Source: Clostridia bacterium
GTDB taxonomy: Bacteria > Bacillota > Clostridia > Christensenellales > Borkfalkiaceae
Assembly (NCBI GenBank): GCA_017522945.1
Contig: JAFWXT010000022.1
Location: 1 to 64,000, forward strand
DNA length: 64,000 nucleotides
Direction of reading: 5' to 3'
How positions within the stretch are numbered: position 1 is the stretch's first letter; every line of letters starts with the position of its first letter. Below, in pieces: positions 7,893-16,993 of the stretch. The notes under the pieces were generated by a model. That model worked only from the letters and a program-made list of their open reading frames with translations, was not told where the DNA came from and searched no databases. The translations under genes were made by a program, and so were the position numbers.

Positions 7893-9005
7893 ATGGCAGG
7901 AATATACGTACACGTACCCTTTTGTAAACAAAAATGTACCTATTGTGATTTTGCTTCTTACTCCCGCGAAATAGGAAAGGCAGAAGCATATTTTGCGTGC
8001 CTATTAAAAGAAATTGACTCAAGAGCTTTAGAACTTAAAGAAAAAACTTTTAATACGATTTACTTAGGTGGCGGAACACCATCGTTTGTAAAAGCCGAAT
8101 TTATTGGAGCAACAATCAACCGCATCAAAAAAGTTTTTTCGGTTACAAGTGACGCTGAAATAACTATTGAAATCAATCCGGGCACTTTAGATGAGCAAAA
8201 ACTTGCAATTTATAAAGCGGTTGGAATAAACAGATTTAGTATTGGTTTACAGTCGGCTTATGATGAAAGACTTTGCTCTTTAAATAGAATTCACACAGCC
8301 GAACAATTTTTATACGCTTGCTCACTTTTAAAGGGTGAAAATATAAGCGTTGACGTTATGATTGGGCTAAAAGACCAAAAAATTGAAGAAGTAAAAGCTA
8401 CTATCGACCTTGCAATCAAAGGTGGCGCTAACCATATTTCGGTTTATGCACTTACACCTGAAGAAGGAACGCCAATGTTTACAACATATTTAAACGGAGA
8501 ACTTCCAAGCGAAGACGAAACTACCGAGCTTTATGATTTTGCCCGCGATTATCTAAGCACTTTAGGCTTTGAAAGATACGAAGTTTCTAACTTTGCTAAA
8601 AAAGGCTTTTATTCAAAACATAATCTCAACTATTGGCGCAGAGGCGAATATATTGGATTAGGCGTTGCAGCATCATCATGTATTGACGATCGACGCTTTA
8701 CAAATACCGAAAAAATTGACGAATACGTTCATTGCCTATTAAATGATAAGTATGCCGAAATATTTAGCGAACTAATTGAAGGCGACGAAATTAAAAACGA
8801 ATACATTATGCTTGCAATGCGCACGAGTGAAGGTATAATTTTAAGCGACTACACAAAAAACTTTGGTAGCGACTTTTTAATCGATTATAAGCGCGAAATT
8901 AGCGACAATCAAAAATACCTTGACGTTTGCGATTACTCTGTAAAAATTAAAGATGATTATCTTTACGTTCAAAACCAAATTATAATCAATTTTATGAAGG
9001 ATTGA
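7893..9005 (+). CDS. hemW: Radical SAM heme chaperone HemW
   Basis: 370 residues. The radical-SAM 4Fe-4S motif is CKQKCTYCDF (Cys 11, 15, 18), with Phe rather than Cys at position 20. This marks the HemW branch, not the oxygen-independent coproporphyrinogen oxidase HemN. Other family signatures are YLGGGTPSF, EINPGTLDEQKL, INRFSIGLQS and the C-terminal HemN_C region. HemW proteins bind heme and deliver it to respiratory enzymes. It lies downstream of lepA, as is common. The ribosome-binding site (AAGGAAC) is rather far, about 14 nt, from the ATG. Confidence 0.93.
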   Translation: MAGIYVHVPFCKQKCTYCDFASYSREIGKAEAYFACLLKEIDSRALELKEKTFNTIYLGGGTPSFVKAEFIGATINRIKKVFSVTSDAEITIEINPGTLDEQKLAIYKAVGINRFSIGLQSAYDERLCSLNRIHTAEQFLYACSLLKGENISVDVMIGLKDQKIEEVKATIDLAIKGGANHISVYALTPEEGTPMFTTYLNGELPSEDETTELYDFARDYLSTLGFERYEVSNFAKKGFYSKHNLNYWRRGEYIGLGVAASSCIDDRRFTNTEKIDEYVHCLLNDKYAEIFSELIEGDEIKNEYIMLAMRTSEGIILSDYTKNFGSDFLIDYKREISDNQKYLDVCDYSVKIKDDYLYVQNQIIINFMKD

Positions 9006-9017
9006 TAAAAAAAGTAG

Positions 9018-9036
9018 CCTATAAGCTGATTAACGG
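9018..9036 (+). repeat. Dispersed intergenic motif, copy 4
   Basis: CCTATAAGCTGATTAACGG begins 13 nt after the hemW stop codon, and its end runs into the GGAGG ribosome-binding site of the next gene. It diverges from copy 1 at the loop (GCTGA) and in the right arm. Confidence 0.55.
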
Positions 9037-9048
9037 AGGTTAAAGTAT

Positions 9049-10224
9049 ATGACTGATAAAAAAAGAGAGACCTTTGGTAACTTTATATATATGCTTTTGA
9101 GCATGCTTGTTTTTGTGGTTATGATAATTGCTGGTTTTAAATACTCTCAATTTTTATATACCGAAAGTTCAAACTCTACTTTAAATCTAATCGTTTCATT
9201 CGCTATGATAATCGCTTGGCTAATCATTTACTGGCTTCAAATTATTATACACGAAAGCGGTCATTTAATATTTGGGCTTTTAAGCGGATATTCATTTTCT
9301 TCTTTTAGAATTGGCTCGCTATTTATTTCAAAAAGCAACGGCAAGATAAAGTTATCTAAATTAAAACTTGCAGGAACGGGCGGGCAATGTTTATTAGCCC
9401 CACCTACCGAAAGCGATAAACCAACAAACCCTATTTTGTACCTACTTGGCGGTGGCATATTAAATGCAATAACCGCTCTTATAACTCTACCTTTCATATT
9501 TATAGTAAATAACGTTCACGTTAAGTATTCGTTGTTTATGTTTTTCTTTTTCGGCATAATAACCGCTTTATTAAATCTAATTCCTGCAAATTTAAAATAT
9601 ATTTGCAACGACGGTTATAACGTTTTAATTCTATCTAAACGCAATGAAAAAAGCGTTGAAGCCTTAAATTTTCAACTTAACGTTTCAAACGCGCTTACAA
9701 AAGGGATTAGCATAAAAGATATGCCAGACGAGTGGTTTATCTTTCCCGAAAAACAAGATTTAACCGACTTTTTAATTACTACAAAAGCCTATGTTTGCAT
9801 AACGAGAGAGATTGAAAAAGGTAACTTTGAATGGGTTTACGGTGTTATAGACGGACTTTTATCTTTAAACGTCCCATTACTTGGCATATATCAAGTATTG
9901 CTTAAAGGCGAACTTTTATATCTTGGTATGATACTCAACAAACTTACGCTTGAGCAAGCAAATGACATAAACAATTCACTATCCAAAGACTATAAGGCTT
10001 TAAAAAACAATATTTCGATGCTTAGAGTTAATTATAGCGCCGAGCTTTTACTTAATAAAAATCAAACCGAAGCAAGCAAAATTTTGGCTGTATTTAACAA
10101 ATTAGCAAAAGTTCACCCTTACGTAAGTGAAAGCATAACGGAAAATAAACTTATAACTCTTGCTAACGATATTTATGCAGGTAGCGACATATTAAACGCC
10201 ACTTCCCGATTTGTAAATGAATAA
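9049..10224 (+). CDS. M50-like (site-2-protease-like) membrane metalloprotease
   Basis: 391 residues. Membrane segments lie at about 14-32, 44-62 and 125-175. The motif IIHESGHLIFGLLSG (His68, Glu69, His72) is an HExxH zinc site within a membrane segment, as in M50 peptidases. A second motif, LIPANLKYICNDGYNVL, resembles the M50 NPxPxxxLDG loop that supplies the third metal ligand (Asp). The C-terminal 200 residues are soluble and helical with no recognised domain. Family members cleave within membranes, for example to release regulators. Substrate and partner are unknown. GGAGG lies 9 nt upstream. It probably belongs to the same transcript as hemW. Confidence 0.72.
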   Translation: MTDKKRETFGNFIYMLLSMLVFVVMIIAGFKYSQFLYTESSNSTLNLIVSFAMIIAWLIIYWLQIIIHESGHLIFGLLSGYSFSSFRIGSLFISKSNGKIKLSKLKLAGTGGQCLLAPPTESDKPTNPILYLLGGGILNAITALITLPFIFIVNNVHVKYSLFMFFFFGIITALLNLIPANLKYICNDGYNVLILSKRNEKSVEALNFQLNVSNALTKGISIKDMPDEWFIFPEKQDLTDFLITTKAYVCITREIEKGNFEWVYGVIDGLLSLNVPLLGIYQVLLKGELLYLGMILNKLTLEQANDINNSLSKDYKALKNNISMLRVNYSAELLLNKNQTEASKILAVFNKLAKVHPYVSESITENKLITLANDIYAGSDILNATSRFVNE

Positions 10225-10241
10225 TCAATCAAACAATCACT

Positions 10242-10283
10242 AAATCCGTTTTTTATTAACTTTAAAAGACGGGTTTTTATTTT
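10242..10283 (+). terminator. Rho-independent terminator
   Basis: AAATCCGTTTTTTATT pairs, with wobble pairs and one bulge, with TTAAAAGACGGGTTT, followed by TTATTTTA. It ends the hemW-protease transcript. Confidence 0.65.
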
Positions 10284-10338
10284 ATAATAAAAAAACTTGC
10301 AAATGTATATTAAAACAGTAGATATTTAAAAACATTTT

Positions 10339-10347
10339 TGATATAAT
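10339..10347 (+). promoter_or_regulatory. Extended -10 promoter upstream of pfkA
   Basis: TGATATAAT contains the -10 box TATAAT (10342-10347) with the extended-minus-10 TG. No good -35 box is placed 17 nt upstream. It would drive the two phosphofructokinase genes. Confidence 0.45.
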
Positions 10348-10421
10348 ATATTCGGTGGAGTGTGGAATTAAATTTTTACCTACACACTATTTAACTATTT
10401 AGATAATTAAAGGATTTTAGT

Positions 10422-11384
10422 ATGGCAAAGGTTGCAATATTAACTAGCGGTGGCGATGCTCCCGGTATGAACGCATGTTTGCGTGCTTGCGTAAGATACG
10501 CAATATATAAAGATTTAGACGTTTATGGTGTTGAAAGAGGCTATAAAGGGCTTATAGACAACAAACTAATTCACATGAATAGCCGTTCGGTTTCTGGTAT
10601 CGTTCAACGTGGTGGTACTATTTTGCGTACTGCAAGATGTTTAGAGTTTAAAGACCCTGAATATCAACATCAAGCAGCAGATACACTACGCGCTTATGGT
10701 ATTGAAAACTTAATCGTAATAGGTGGCGACGGTTCATTCCAAGGCGCAAAGGCATTATCGGATAACTGCGGTATTAACGTTGTTGGTATTCCCGGAACTA
10801 TTGATAACGACCTTGCTTATACCGACTATACTTTAGGCTTTGATACAGCAGTAAATACTGTAATAGGCGCAATTAACGCACTTCGTGACACTATGGACTC
10901 TCACGATAGAGTAAGTTTACTTGAAGTTATGGGCAGAAACTGCGGTGATATTGCTCTTTACGCAGCTGTTGCAGGCGGTGTTGAATACGTTATTACTCCC
11001 GAAGTCCCTTATGATATTGATGATATTTGTTCTTCAATTAAGTTTAGCCAAAAGCGCGGAAAAACTTCTAATATGATAGTTTTAGCCGAAGGCGCTGGCA
11101 ATAAAGAGGAAATTTGTACAAAAATAAAAGAAAAAACAGGCATTTCGGTTAAAACAACTACTTTAGGTCATATTCAACGCGGTGGCTCACCTTCTATGGC
11201 GGATAGAGTTTTAGCGGCTAAATTTGCAGTTCGCGCAGTTGATTTACTTTTACAAAAGCAAACTAACCGCGTTGTTGGTATTAAGGATAATAAGATTATT
11301 GATCGCGACATTACTGAAGCTCTTAACGAAAAGAACTGTTTCGATAAAGAACTTTATAATATTGCTCACATATTAAGCTTGTAA
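10422..11384 (+). CDS. pfkA: ATP-dependent 6-phosphofructokinase
   Basis: 320 residues, the length of bacterial ATP-PFK. It phosphorylates fructose 6-phosphate, the committed step of glycolysis. The N-terminal TSGGDAPGMNACLRA loop binds ATP. VIGGDGSFQGA carries Gly where PPi-dependent enzymes have Asp, and IPGTIDND has Gly-Thr where PPi enzymes have Lys-Thr, so ATP should be the donor. The substrate-binding segments EVMGRNCGD and LGHIQRGGSPS are intact. AAAGGA precedes the ATG. A second, PPi-type paralogue follows after 60 nt. Confidence 0.95.
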   Translation: MAKVAILTSGGDAPGMNACLRACVRYAIYKDLDVYGVERGYKGLIDNKLIHMNSRSVSGIVQRGGTILRTARCLEFKDPEYQHQAADTLRAYGIENLIVIGGDGSFQGAKALSDNCGINVVGIPGTIDNDLAYTDYTLGFDTAVNTVIGAINALRDTMDSHDRVSLLEVMGRNCGDIALYAAVAGGVEYVITPEVPYDIDDICSSIKFSQKRGKTSNMIVLAEGAGNKEEICTKIKEKTGISVKTTTLGHIQRGGSPSMADRVLAAKFAVRAVDLLLQKQTNRVVGIKDNKIIDRDITEALNEKNCFDKELYNIAHILSL

Positions 11385-11444
11385 TTAAAAAAAATTAAAA
11401 TAAATAAATTTAACAATATATAAAATTTTGGAGGCAAAAAAATT

Positions 11445-12686
11445 ATGAAAAACCTTGTTGGTGCATGTATGTTTGCACAATCAGGCGGTCCTACTTCAGT
11501 TATCAACGCAAGTGCTGCAGGTGTATTTATCGAAGCTTTAGGTCAAGAAAACATCACTGCAGTTTACGGCGCAGCTCACGGCATTAAAGGTGTTTTAGAA
11601 GAACAATTTTACGATATTTCAAAAGAAGATATTGCCGAACTTGAACTTTTAAAATACACACCATCTTCTGCTCTTGGTTCAGTTCGTTACAAACTTAAAG
11701 ATTCAGCAGTTGATGATACAGATTATAAGAGAATTGTTGAAGTTTTCAAAAAATATAACGTTCGTTACTTCTTCTACAACGGCGGTAACGACAGTATGGA
11801 TACCTGCAACAAAATCTCTAAATATATGCAAAAATCGGGTTGGGATTGCAACGTTATAGGCGTTCCAAAAACTATCGACAACGATTTATTCGGCACAGAC
11901 CACTGCCCTGGTTATGCTTCTGCTGCAAAATATATTGCAACCACTGTTATGGAAGTTAACCTTGACGCTAAAGTTTACGATACCCCTATGATTTGCGTTA
12001 TCGAAGCAATGGGTAGAAACGCTGGTTGGCTTACGGCTGCCGCTGCTCTTGCAGGCCATAAAGGTCTTGGTGCAGATCTTATTTACTTACCAGAAAGCGC
12101 GTTTGATATCGATAAATTCGTTGAAGACGTTAAAAACGTTTGCGCTAAAAACAACGGTAAATGTATCGCAGTAGTTTCTGAAGGTATTAGAGATAAAGAC
12201 GGCAAGTTAATCGTTGAACTTGTTGGTAGCGTTGGTAGAGATAGTTTCGGTCACGCTCAACTTGGTGGTGTTGCTTCTACTTTAGCTTCATTATTAAAGG
12301 AAAAAACTGGTTACAAAACTCGTGGTATCGAACTTAGCTTAATGCAAAGATGTGGCGCTCACTTTGCTTCTAAGGTTGACGTTGAAGAAACTTTTGAAGC
12401 TGGTAAAAGAGCAGTTAGAGCTGCTGTTAGTGGCGAAACTGATAAGATGGTTTGCTACGCTCGCGCGGAAGGCGAAACTTATTCTTGCGAATATAAACTT
12501 CTTCCACTTGAACTTGCCGCTAATACTGAAAAAACCGTTCCACAAGAATGGATTACCAACAACGGCACTTACGTTTCAGATGAATTCGTTAAATACGCTT
12601 TACCACTAATTCAAGGCGATTGCAAAGCTCCACTTGAAGATGGTTTACCACGTTTTGCTAAACTTAAAAAAGTTTTAGTTAAATAA
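11445..12686 (+). CDS. Pyrophosphate-dependent 6-phosphofructokinase
   Basis: 413 residues, longer than the ATP enzyme. The diagnostic positions are YNGGNDSMDT (Asp where ATP-PFK has Gly) and VPKTIDND (Lys in place of Gly). These are the residues known to select pyrophosphate over ATP. The active-site pieces CVIEAMGRNAGWL and GIELSLMQRCGAHFAS are present. The PPi reaction is freely reversible, so this enzyme could serve both glycolysis and gluconeogenesis and spare ATP. TTGGAGG lies 8-9 nt upstream of the ATG. It is co-directional with pfkA, 60 nt away, and is followed by a strong terminator. Confidence 0.93.
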   Translation: MKNLVGACMFAQSGGPTSVINASAAGVFIEALGQENITAVYGAAHGIKGVLEEQFYDISKEDIAELELLKYTPSSALGSVRYKLKDSAVDDTDYKRIVEVFKKYNVRYFFYNGGNDSMDTCNKISKYMQKSGWDCNVIGVPKTIDNDLFGTDHCPGYASAAKYIATTVMEVNLDAKVYDTPMICVIEAMGRNAGWLTAAAALAGHKGLGADLIYLPESAFDIDKFVEDVKNVCAKNNGKCIAVVSEGIRDKDGKLIVELVGSVGRDSFGHAQLGGVASTLASLLKEKTGYKTRGIELSLMQRCGAHFASKVDVEETFEAGKRAVRAAVSGETDKMVCYARAEGETYSCEYKLLPLELAANTEKTVPQEWITNNGTYVSDEFVKYALPLIQGDCKAPLEDGLPRFAKLKKVLVK

Positions 12687-12715
12687 TTGTTTATATCGAG
12701 CTAAACTATAAAACT

Positions 12716-12747
12716 TAACCCCGTTGCTTTTTTGCAACGGGGTTTTT
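12716..12747 (+). terminator. Rho-independent terminator of the phosphofructokinase pair
   Basis: AACCCCGTTGC pairs perfectly with GCAACGGGGTT around TTTTTT, followed by TTTACTT. Confidence 0.9.
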
Positions 12748-12760
12748 ACTTAAGTTTATT

Positions 12761-12797
12761 AAAAAAGTGCGCCTATATATTCATAAACGCACTTTTT
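12761..12797 (-). terminator. Rho-independent terminator of the TIR-LRR gene
   Basis: AAAAAGTGCG and CGCACTTTTT form a stem around a 16-nt loop. Read on the minus strand it is followed by T-rich sequence. It lies 33 nt beyond the stop codon of the gene at 12830-14896. Confidence 0.75.
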
Positions 12798-12829
12798 ATC
12801 ATTTTATTATCATTGTGTTTTATAATAAA

Positions 12830-14896
12830 TTATTTCTTTTTACCGAACAAACCAAAAAATCCACAACCTTCTTTTTTACCCTTTTTATCGTGAACCTTTA
12901 AAGTTCCTGCCGACCATTCAGAACGCCATTTTTTACTGTTTTTACCGTTTGCAAGCGTAACTACTAACTTACTACAACCACTAAACAAACCGTTTCCTGC
13001 ATTTAAAATACTTGCTGGTAAGGTTACTTCAGTTAACTTTTTACATCCGCTAAAAGCGTAACCGCCTAAATCTGTTAACCCTTCATCGATAGTTAGTTTT
13101 TCAAGTGAAGTACAATTAGCAAACGCTCTTTCGCCTATTTCTAAAGTGCTTTCAGGAATATAGATTGCACATAAACTCTTACAATTAGAAAAGGCGTTTT
13201 TACCTATTTTTTGTAAAGAATTACCCAAAATAACGCTCATTAAATTCTCGCAAGAATCAAATGCATATTCTTCAATAACCTTTACGCCTAAAAGCTTAAC
13301 GTTTTTAAGTGATAAACAGTTTAAAAATGCGTTACTTTCAATAATTTCAACAGAAGATGGTATTTCAATGCTTTCAAGCGTACAATTAGAAAAAGCACCA
13401 CTTGATATCGCTGTAACGCTATCGGGCAAATAAACCGACTTCAATTTACTTGCTACCTTGCTAAAAGCAAATGCATTTTGCCCTATTACGCTCACTTCAT
13501 CAGGAACTTTAACGTCAGTTTTATCGCCAATATATTGAACTAAAACACTATTTTCAATTTTAAAATCCTTTAAAATTTCTTCTTTGTTTTTTTGTCTTGC
13601 GTTTTGCGAAATAATTTTAACGGTAGCGCCAAAAGCCTTTAATTTAGATGAAATTCGCACGCTTTCTTCACGGCTAACACCGCTTTTAATAATTCCTTTA
13701 TTTAAAACTACTGCGCGCGCCTCATCATAGTTAACACCAGAAACCGCGCTTATAATTTGAGTTGGTCCGTAAGCATCACGAGTGTAACTATCAAAATACA
13801 CGTCGAAAAATTCAATAGGAGCAACTTCGTGGGCTTGTTTTTGTTCGCCAGCTTTTAGGTCTTTCATACCAACTTCAAAAGCCATACCGCCACCAAGTAT
13901 ATACCTGTTAACGCGCGAAAGGATTGATTCTAAGCTATAACAGTAATCAAGCCCTGCAAAAACTTCAGCAACCGTTTGATTAGCAACGCCCGTTTTTTCA
14001 TCATCTAAACGCCATTGAATTCTTGGTTTTTTATACTTTACGTCTATTTTTTCATAAGCAACGTTAGGAAAATTAGTTGAAAGTTTTTCTAAATCACTGT
14101 TTTTTAAATAAGGAAGCTCGTACTTTATAGCATCACACTTTAAATTTCGTGAGTTTTTGGTTGAAACAAATAGAAAAACCTTACAGTTATCAATAGCAGT
14201 TTGAATAGACTGGCGATAATTATTCGCCGCTCCTGCACCGTGTTGTAAATTACGCATAGAAATAAAACACGAAAGTCCTTGGTTTTCAAGATAATCAACA
14301 ACTTCCTTTGCTTTATCTATATCTTCATTGGCGTAACAAACAAAAACGTCGCGAGTTATTGATAATTCATAAACGCCGTCTTCAACCTTTTCCGCCATCT
14401 TTGCAAATTTTGTTGTAAAATGCTCGAATTTTTGTAAATCTTTATCCTTAAATGCCCTTTCAATTAAATTATTAACTGCAAGCAAATATTCTGGCTTTAA
14501 CGACTTAATTAAAAACTCGATTACCATTTCAATAGAATCGCTATTTTCGCAAGCGTCGATACTATCGATAAAAGCAACGGCAGCTTCGCTATTATCGCTA
14601 CATATTACGTCGTAAAAGTTAGCAAGAAAATCCTCGGGATAAATATTTTTAATACTTAAACATATTGCAAGAATTTTTTCACTATTTACAAGCTCGGCAG
14701 TAGCCTCTTGCCATAAATGACGGCGAAGAGAATTTAACTGTTCTTGTTTTTGCAAATCCAAAAAAGAATCTAAAATCTGTTTTTGTCTTTTCGCGCTATC
14801 TTCGGCAAAAACCGAGCCACAGTTTTCACACTTACAATGCCCATCGTCGATAGGATTTAATATACCGCCACAGTTTTTACAAAATAATTCAGTCAT
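12830..14896 (-). CDS. Zinc-ribbon / TIR / L7-L12-like / leucine-rich-repeat protein
   Basis: 688 residues in five parts. Residues 6-26: zinc ribbon (CxxC at 6/9, CxC-xx-C at 21-26). 35-175: helical linker. 181-290: TIR domain (DVFVCYANEDIDKAKEVVDY, then LSCFISMRNLQ); Glu260 in DAIKYELPYL aligns with the catalytic Glu of NAD-cleaving TIRs. About 366-430: a module like the C-terminal domain of ribosomal protein L7/L12 (GPTQIISAVSGVNYDEARAV, then GVSREESVRISSKLKAFGA). 455-670: BspA-type LRR_5 repeats (AFSNC, AFLNC, AFDSC, AFANC, AFSGC). The tail 671-688 is basic (KKGKKEGCGFFGLFGKKK). No signal peptide, so cytoplasmic. It has its own promoter and terminator. Function unknown; a ligand-sensing NADase or signalling scaffold is inference. 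Confidence 0.85.
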   Translation of the reverse strand: MTELFCKNCGGILNPIDDGHCKCENCGSVFAEDSAKRQKQILDSFLDLQKQEQLNSLRRHLWQEATAELVNSEKILAICLSIKNIYPEDFLANFYDVICSDNSEAAVAFIDSIDACENSDSIEMVIEFLIKSLKPEYLLAVNNLIERAFKDKDLQKFEHFTTKFAKMAEKVEDGVYELSITRDVFVCYANEDIDKAKEVVDYLENQGLSCFISMRNLQHGAGAANNYRQSIQTAIDNCKVFLFVSTKNSRNLKCDAIKYELPYLKNSDLEKLSTNFPNVAYEKIDVKYKKPRIQWRLDDEKTGVANQTVAEVFAGLDYCYSLESILSRVNRYILGGGMAFEVGMKDLKAGEQKQAHEVAPIEFFDVYFDSYTRDAYGPTQIISAVSGVNYDEARAVVLNKGIIKSGVSREESVRISSKLKAFGATVKIISQNARQKNKEEILKDFKIENSVLVQYIGDKTDVKVPDEVSVIGQNAFAFSKVASKLKSVYLPDSVTAISSGAFSNCTLESIEIPSSVEIIESNAFLNCLSLKNVKLLGVKVIEEYAFDSCENLMSVILGNSLQKIGKNAFSNCKSLCAIYIPESTLEIGERAFANCTSLEKLTIDEGLTDLGGYAFSGCKKLTEVTLPASILNAGNGLFSGCSKLVVTLANGKNSKKWRSEWSAGTLKVHDKKGKKEGCGFFGLFGKKK

Positions 14897-14926
14897 ACAA
14901 ACAACTCACTTTTATAAGATAATATG

Positions 14927-14955
14927 ATTATAGCATTTTATTTATATTTTTTCAA
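14927..14955 (-). promoter_or_regulatory. Sigma-A type promoter for the zinc-ribbon/TIR/LRR gene
   Basis: On the minus strand: TTGAAA (14955-14950), 17-nt spacer, TATAAT (14932-14927). The start should lie about 25 nt before the ATG, so the gene is transcribed alone and appears constitutively readable. Confidence 0.65.
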
Positions 14956-15031
14956 GCACTTTATTAAATTTTTTATTTTTTAAATAAAAAGTTACTTTTT
15001 TAAATGTTAAATATTACAAAAAAGATAAAAA

Positions 15032-15060
15032 AATACGGTAACTAAAGTTAGCTACCGTAT
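15032..15060 (-). terminator. Rho-independent terminator of gapA
   Basis: ATACGGTAACTAA pairs with TTAGCTACCGTAT with one mismatch. On the minus strand it is followed by TTTTTTTATC. Confidence 0.85.
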
Positions 15061-15077
15061 AATTTTATAATCAATAA

Positions 15078-16127
15078 TTAGTTAAGTTCTGCAAAGTACT
15101 TAATAGTTCTTACCATTTGGCTAGTGTAAGAGTTTTCGTTATCGTACCAAGAAACAACTTGAACTTGAGTTTCATCAGATTCAGGCATATACTTAACCAT
15201 TGTTTGAGTTGCATCAAATAATGAACCGTAAGTAATACCGATAACGTCAGAAGAAACTAATTGTTCTTCAGTGTAACCGAATGATGGGCTAGCAGCGTTC
15301 TTCATAGCTTCGTTAACAGCTTCTTTAGTAACGTTACCCTTACATACAGCAACTAAGATAGTAGTTGAACCTGTGCATACTGGAACACGTTGAGCTGAAC
15401 CGATAAGTTTACCGTTAAGTTCAGGAATAACTAAACCGATAGCTTTAGCAGCACCAGTAGAGTTAGGAACGATATTAACAGCAGCAGCACGTGCTCTTCT
15501 TAAGTCGCCCTTTCTGTGAGGTCCGTCAAGAACCATTTGGTCGCCAGTGTAAGCGTGAACAGTAGTCATGATACCGCTCTTGATTTCAGCAAGCTTGTTT
15601 AAAGTGTTAGCCATAGGAGCTAAGCAGTTAGTAGTACAAGATGCTGCAGAAATAATTTTATCTTCAGCAGTAAGTGTGCCTTCGTTAACGCTGTAAACGA
15701 TAGTAGGAAGATCGTTACCTGCAGGAGCAGAAATAACAACTTTCTTTGCGCCAGCCTTTAAGTGAGCTTCAGCTTTAGCTTTAGAAGTGTAGAAACCAGT
15801 ACATTCTAAAACAACGTCAACTTTGTTCTTCTTCCAAGGAATGTTTGCTGCATCCTTTTCAGCGTAGATTTTAATCTTTTTACCTTTAACGATAACTGCA
15901 CCCTTTGGTTCTCTATCGCCAGCGCCTTCGTAAATTTCATAAGAAACTTCGTCTGCGTGAGCGTATCTACCTTGTGCTGAATCGTACTTTAATAAGTGTG
16001 CTAACATCTTAGCGTCTGTAAGGTCGTTGATAGCTACTACTTCGTAACCTTTAGCATCAAACATTTGTCTGAAAGCAAGACGACCGATACGGCCGAAACC
16101 ATTGATAGCAACTCTAACTTTTGCCAT
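15078..16127 (-). CDS. gapA: Glyceraldehyde-3-phosphate dehydrogenase
   Basis: 349 residues. The NAD-binding N-terminus is [18 protein letters not shown]. The catalytic Cys is in [12 protein letters not shown], the active-site His is in the [11 protein letters not shown] segment, and [13 protein letters not shown] completes the site. Together these give phosphorylating type-I GAPDH, converting glyceraldehyde 3-phosphate to 1,3-bisphosphoglycerate. It is about 10-15 residues longer than many homologues, owing to small insertions. GGAGG lies about 10 nt upstream. It is transcribed singly from a TTGACT/TATAAT promoter; the rest of the lower glycolytic cluster (pgk, tpiA, gpm) is not in the window. 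Confidence 0.97.
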   Translation of the reverse strand: MAKVRVAINGFGRIGRLAFRQMFDAKGYEVVAINDLTDAKMLAHLLKYDSAQGRYAHADEVSYEIYEGAGDREPKGAVIVKGKKIKIYAEKDAANIPWKKNKVDVVLECTGFYTSKAKAEAHLKAGAKKVVISAPAGNDLPTIVYSVNEGTLTAEDKIISAASCTTNCLAPMANTLNKLAEIKSGIMTTVHAYTGDQMVLDGPHRKGDLRRARAAAVNIVPNSTGAAKAIGLVIPELNGKLIGSAQRVPVCTGSTTILVAVCKGNVTKEAVNEAMKNAASPSFGYTEEQLVSSDVIGITYGSLFDATQTMVKYMPESDETQVQVVSWYDNENSYTSQMVRTIKYFAELN

Positions 16128-16225
16128 TTTTTGTATCCTCCAAAAAATATAAATAATAATTTTTTCTTTTTATTTCGGTTATTTTTGCGTTAAATAATAT
16201 TGTCAACGCACTTTTACCACAAACA

Positions 16226-16254
16226 ATTATACACTTTTAGTTTTTGCAAGTCAA
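16226..16254 (-). promoter_or_regulatory. Sigma-A type promoter for gapA
   Basis: Minus strand: TTGACT (16254-16249), 17-nt spacer, TATAAT (16231-16226). This leaves a leader of about 90 nt before the gapA start. Confidence 0.7.
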
Positions 16255-16320
16255 ACTATTTTTAACAATTTTGTAAAAGTTTAATGCTTTTTATTCGTAT
16301 AATTGTACTTTTTAAATAGT

Positions 16321-16983
16321 TTAGCAACCTTTTGCTTGATTTATAGCTAAAACAAGCTCTTTTGCTTTTAAAGTAATACTTTCAAAGTCCCCAGACTTAA
16401 TTGCTTTTAAATTAACCAAATCGCTTCCTATTCCCGCGCCTATTGCGCCTGCGCGCACGTATTCGCCTATATTTGAAGCATTTATACCACCAAAGCACAC
16501 TATAGGTATGTGTATTAGCGGCGCTTTTACGCTTTTAATATACTTTGCGCCCAAACTGTCGGCAGGAAATAATTTAACTAAATGCGAGCCTAAATTATAA
16601 GCGTAATTGATTTCAGTTGGAGTATATGCTCCCGATATCATAATTTTATCGTTTTTATTACAGTAATCAATAACTTCTTTTTCAATGGTAGGCGTAACTA
16701 AAAACTCTGCCCCGGCTTTAAAAGCAAGCTCGGCTTTTTTTGTATCAAGTACCGTACCCGCACCTATATACATTTCATCGCCAAAACGTGCGCAAACTTC
16801 TTTTAACTGCTCAAAGGTTTGTTCATCATCGTAATAACCAAAGGTTATTTCAGCGCAAAGAACGCCACCCTCTTTTAAGGCAGTGAAAAGGGGAATTAAA
16901 TATTGATTTTCCACACCGCGAACTATAGCTATTATTCCGTTGTTTTTTATTGCGGATAAGGTTTGCTGTTTGGTATGAGCCAT
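16321..16983 (-). CDS. KDPG/KHG-type bifunctional aldolase
   Basis: 220 residues from the ATG at 16983, which has AGGAG at 7 nt. The Schiff-base lysine lies in HLVKLFPADSLGAKYIK; the catalytic Glu is in CAEITFGYYDD; VCFGGINASNIGEYVRAGA is the phosphate-binding end. Family members split 2-keto-3-deoxy-6-phosphogluconate or 4-hydroxy-2-oxoglutarate to pyruvate plus an aldehyde. After the catalytic Glu most Eda enzymes have EVTLR, with Arg contacting the substrate. Here the motif is EITFG, so specificity may differ. The start is 10 nt after the trxB-like stop codon and the genes are surely cotranscribed. No Entner-Doudoroff dehydratase (edd) or KDG kinase is nearby. Confidence 0.85.
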   Translation of the reverse strand: MAHTKQQTLSAIKNNGIIAIVRGVENQYLIPLFTALKEGGVLCAEITFGYYDDEQTFEQLKEVCARFGDEMYIGAGTVLDTKKAELAFKAGAEFLVTPTIEKEVIDYCNKNDKIMISGAYTPTEINYAYNLGSHLVKLFPADSLGAKYIKSVKAPLIHIPIVCFGGINASNIGEYVRAGAIGAGIGSDLVNLKAIKSGDFESITLKAKELVLAINQAKGC

Positions 16984-16993
16984 ATTATTCTCC

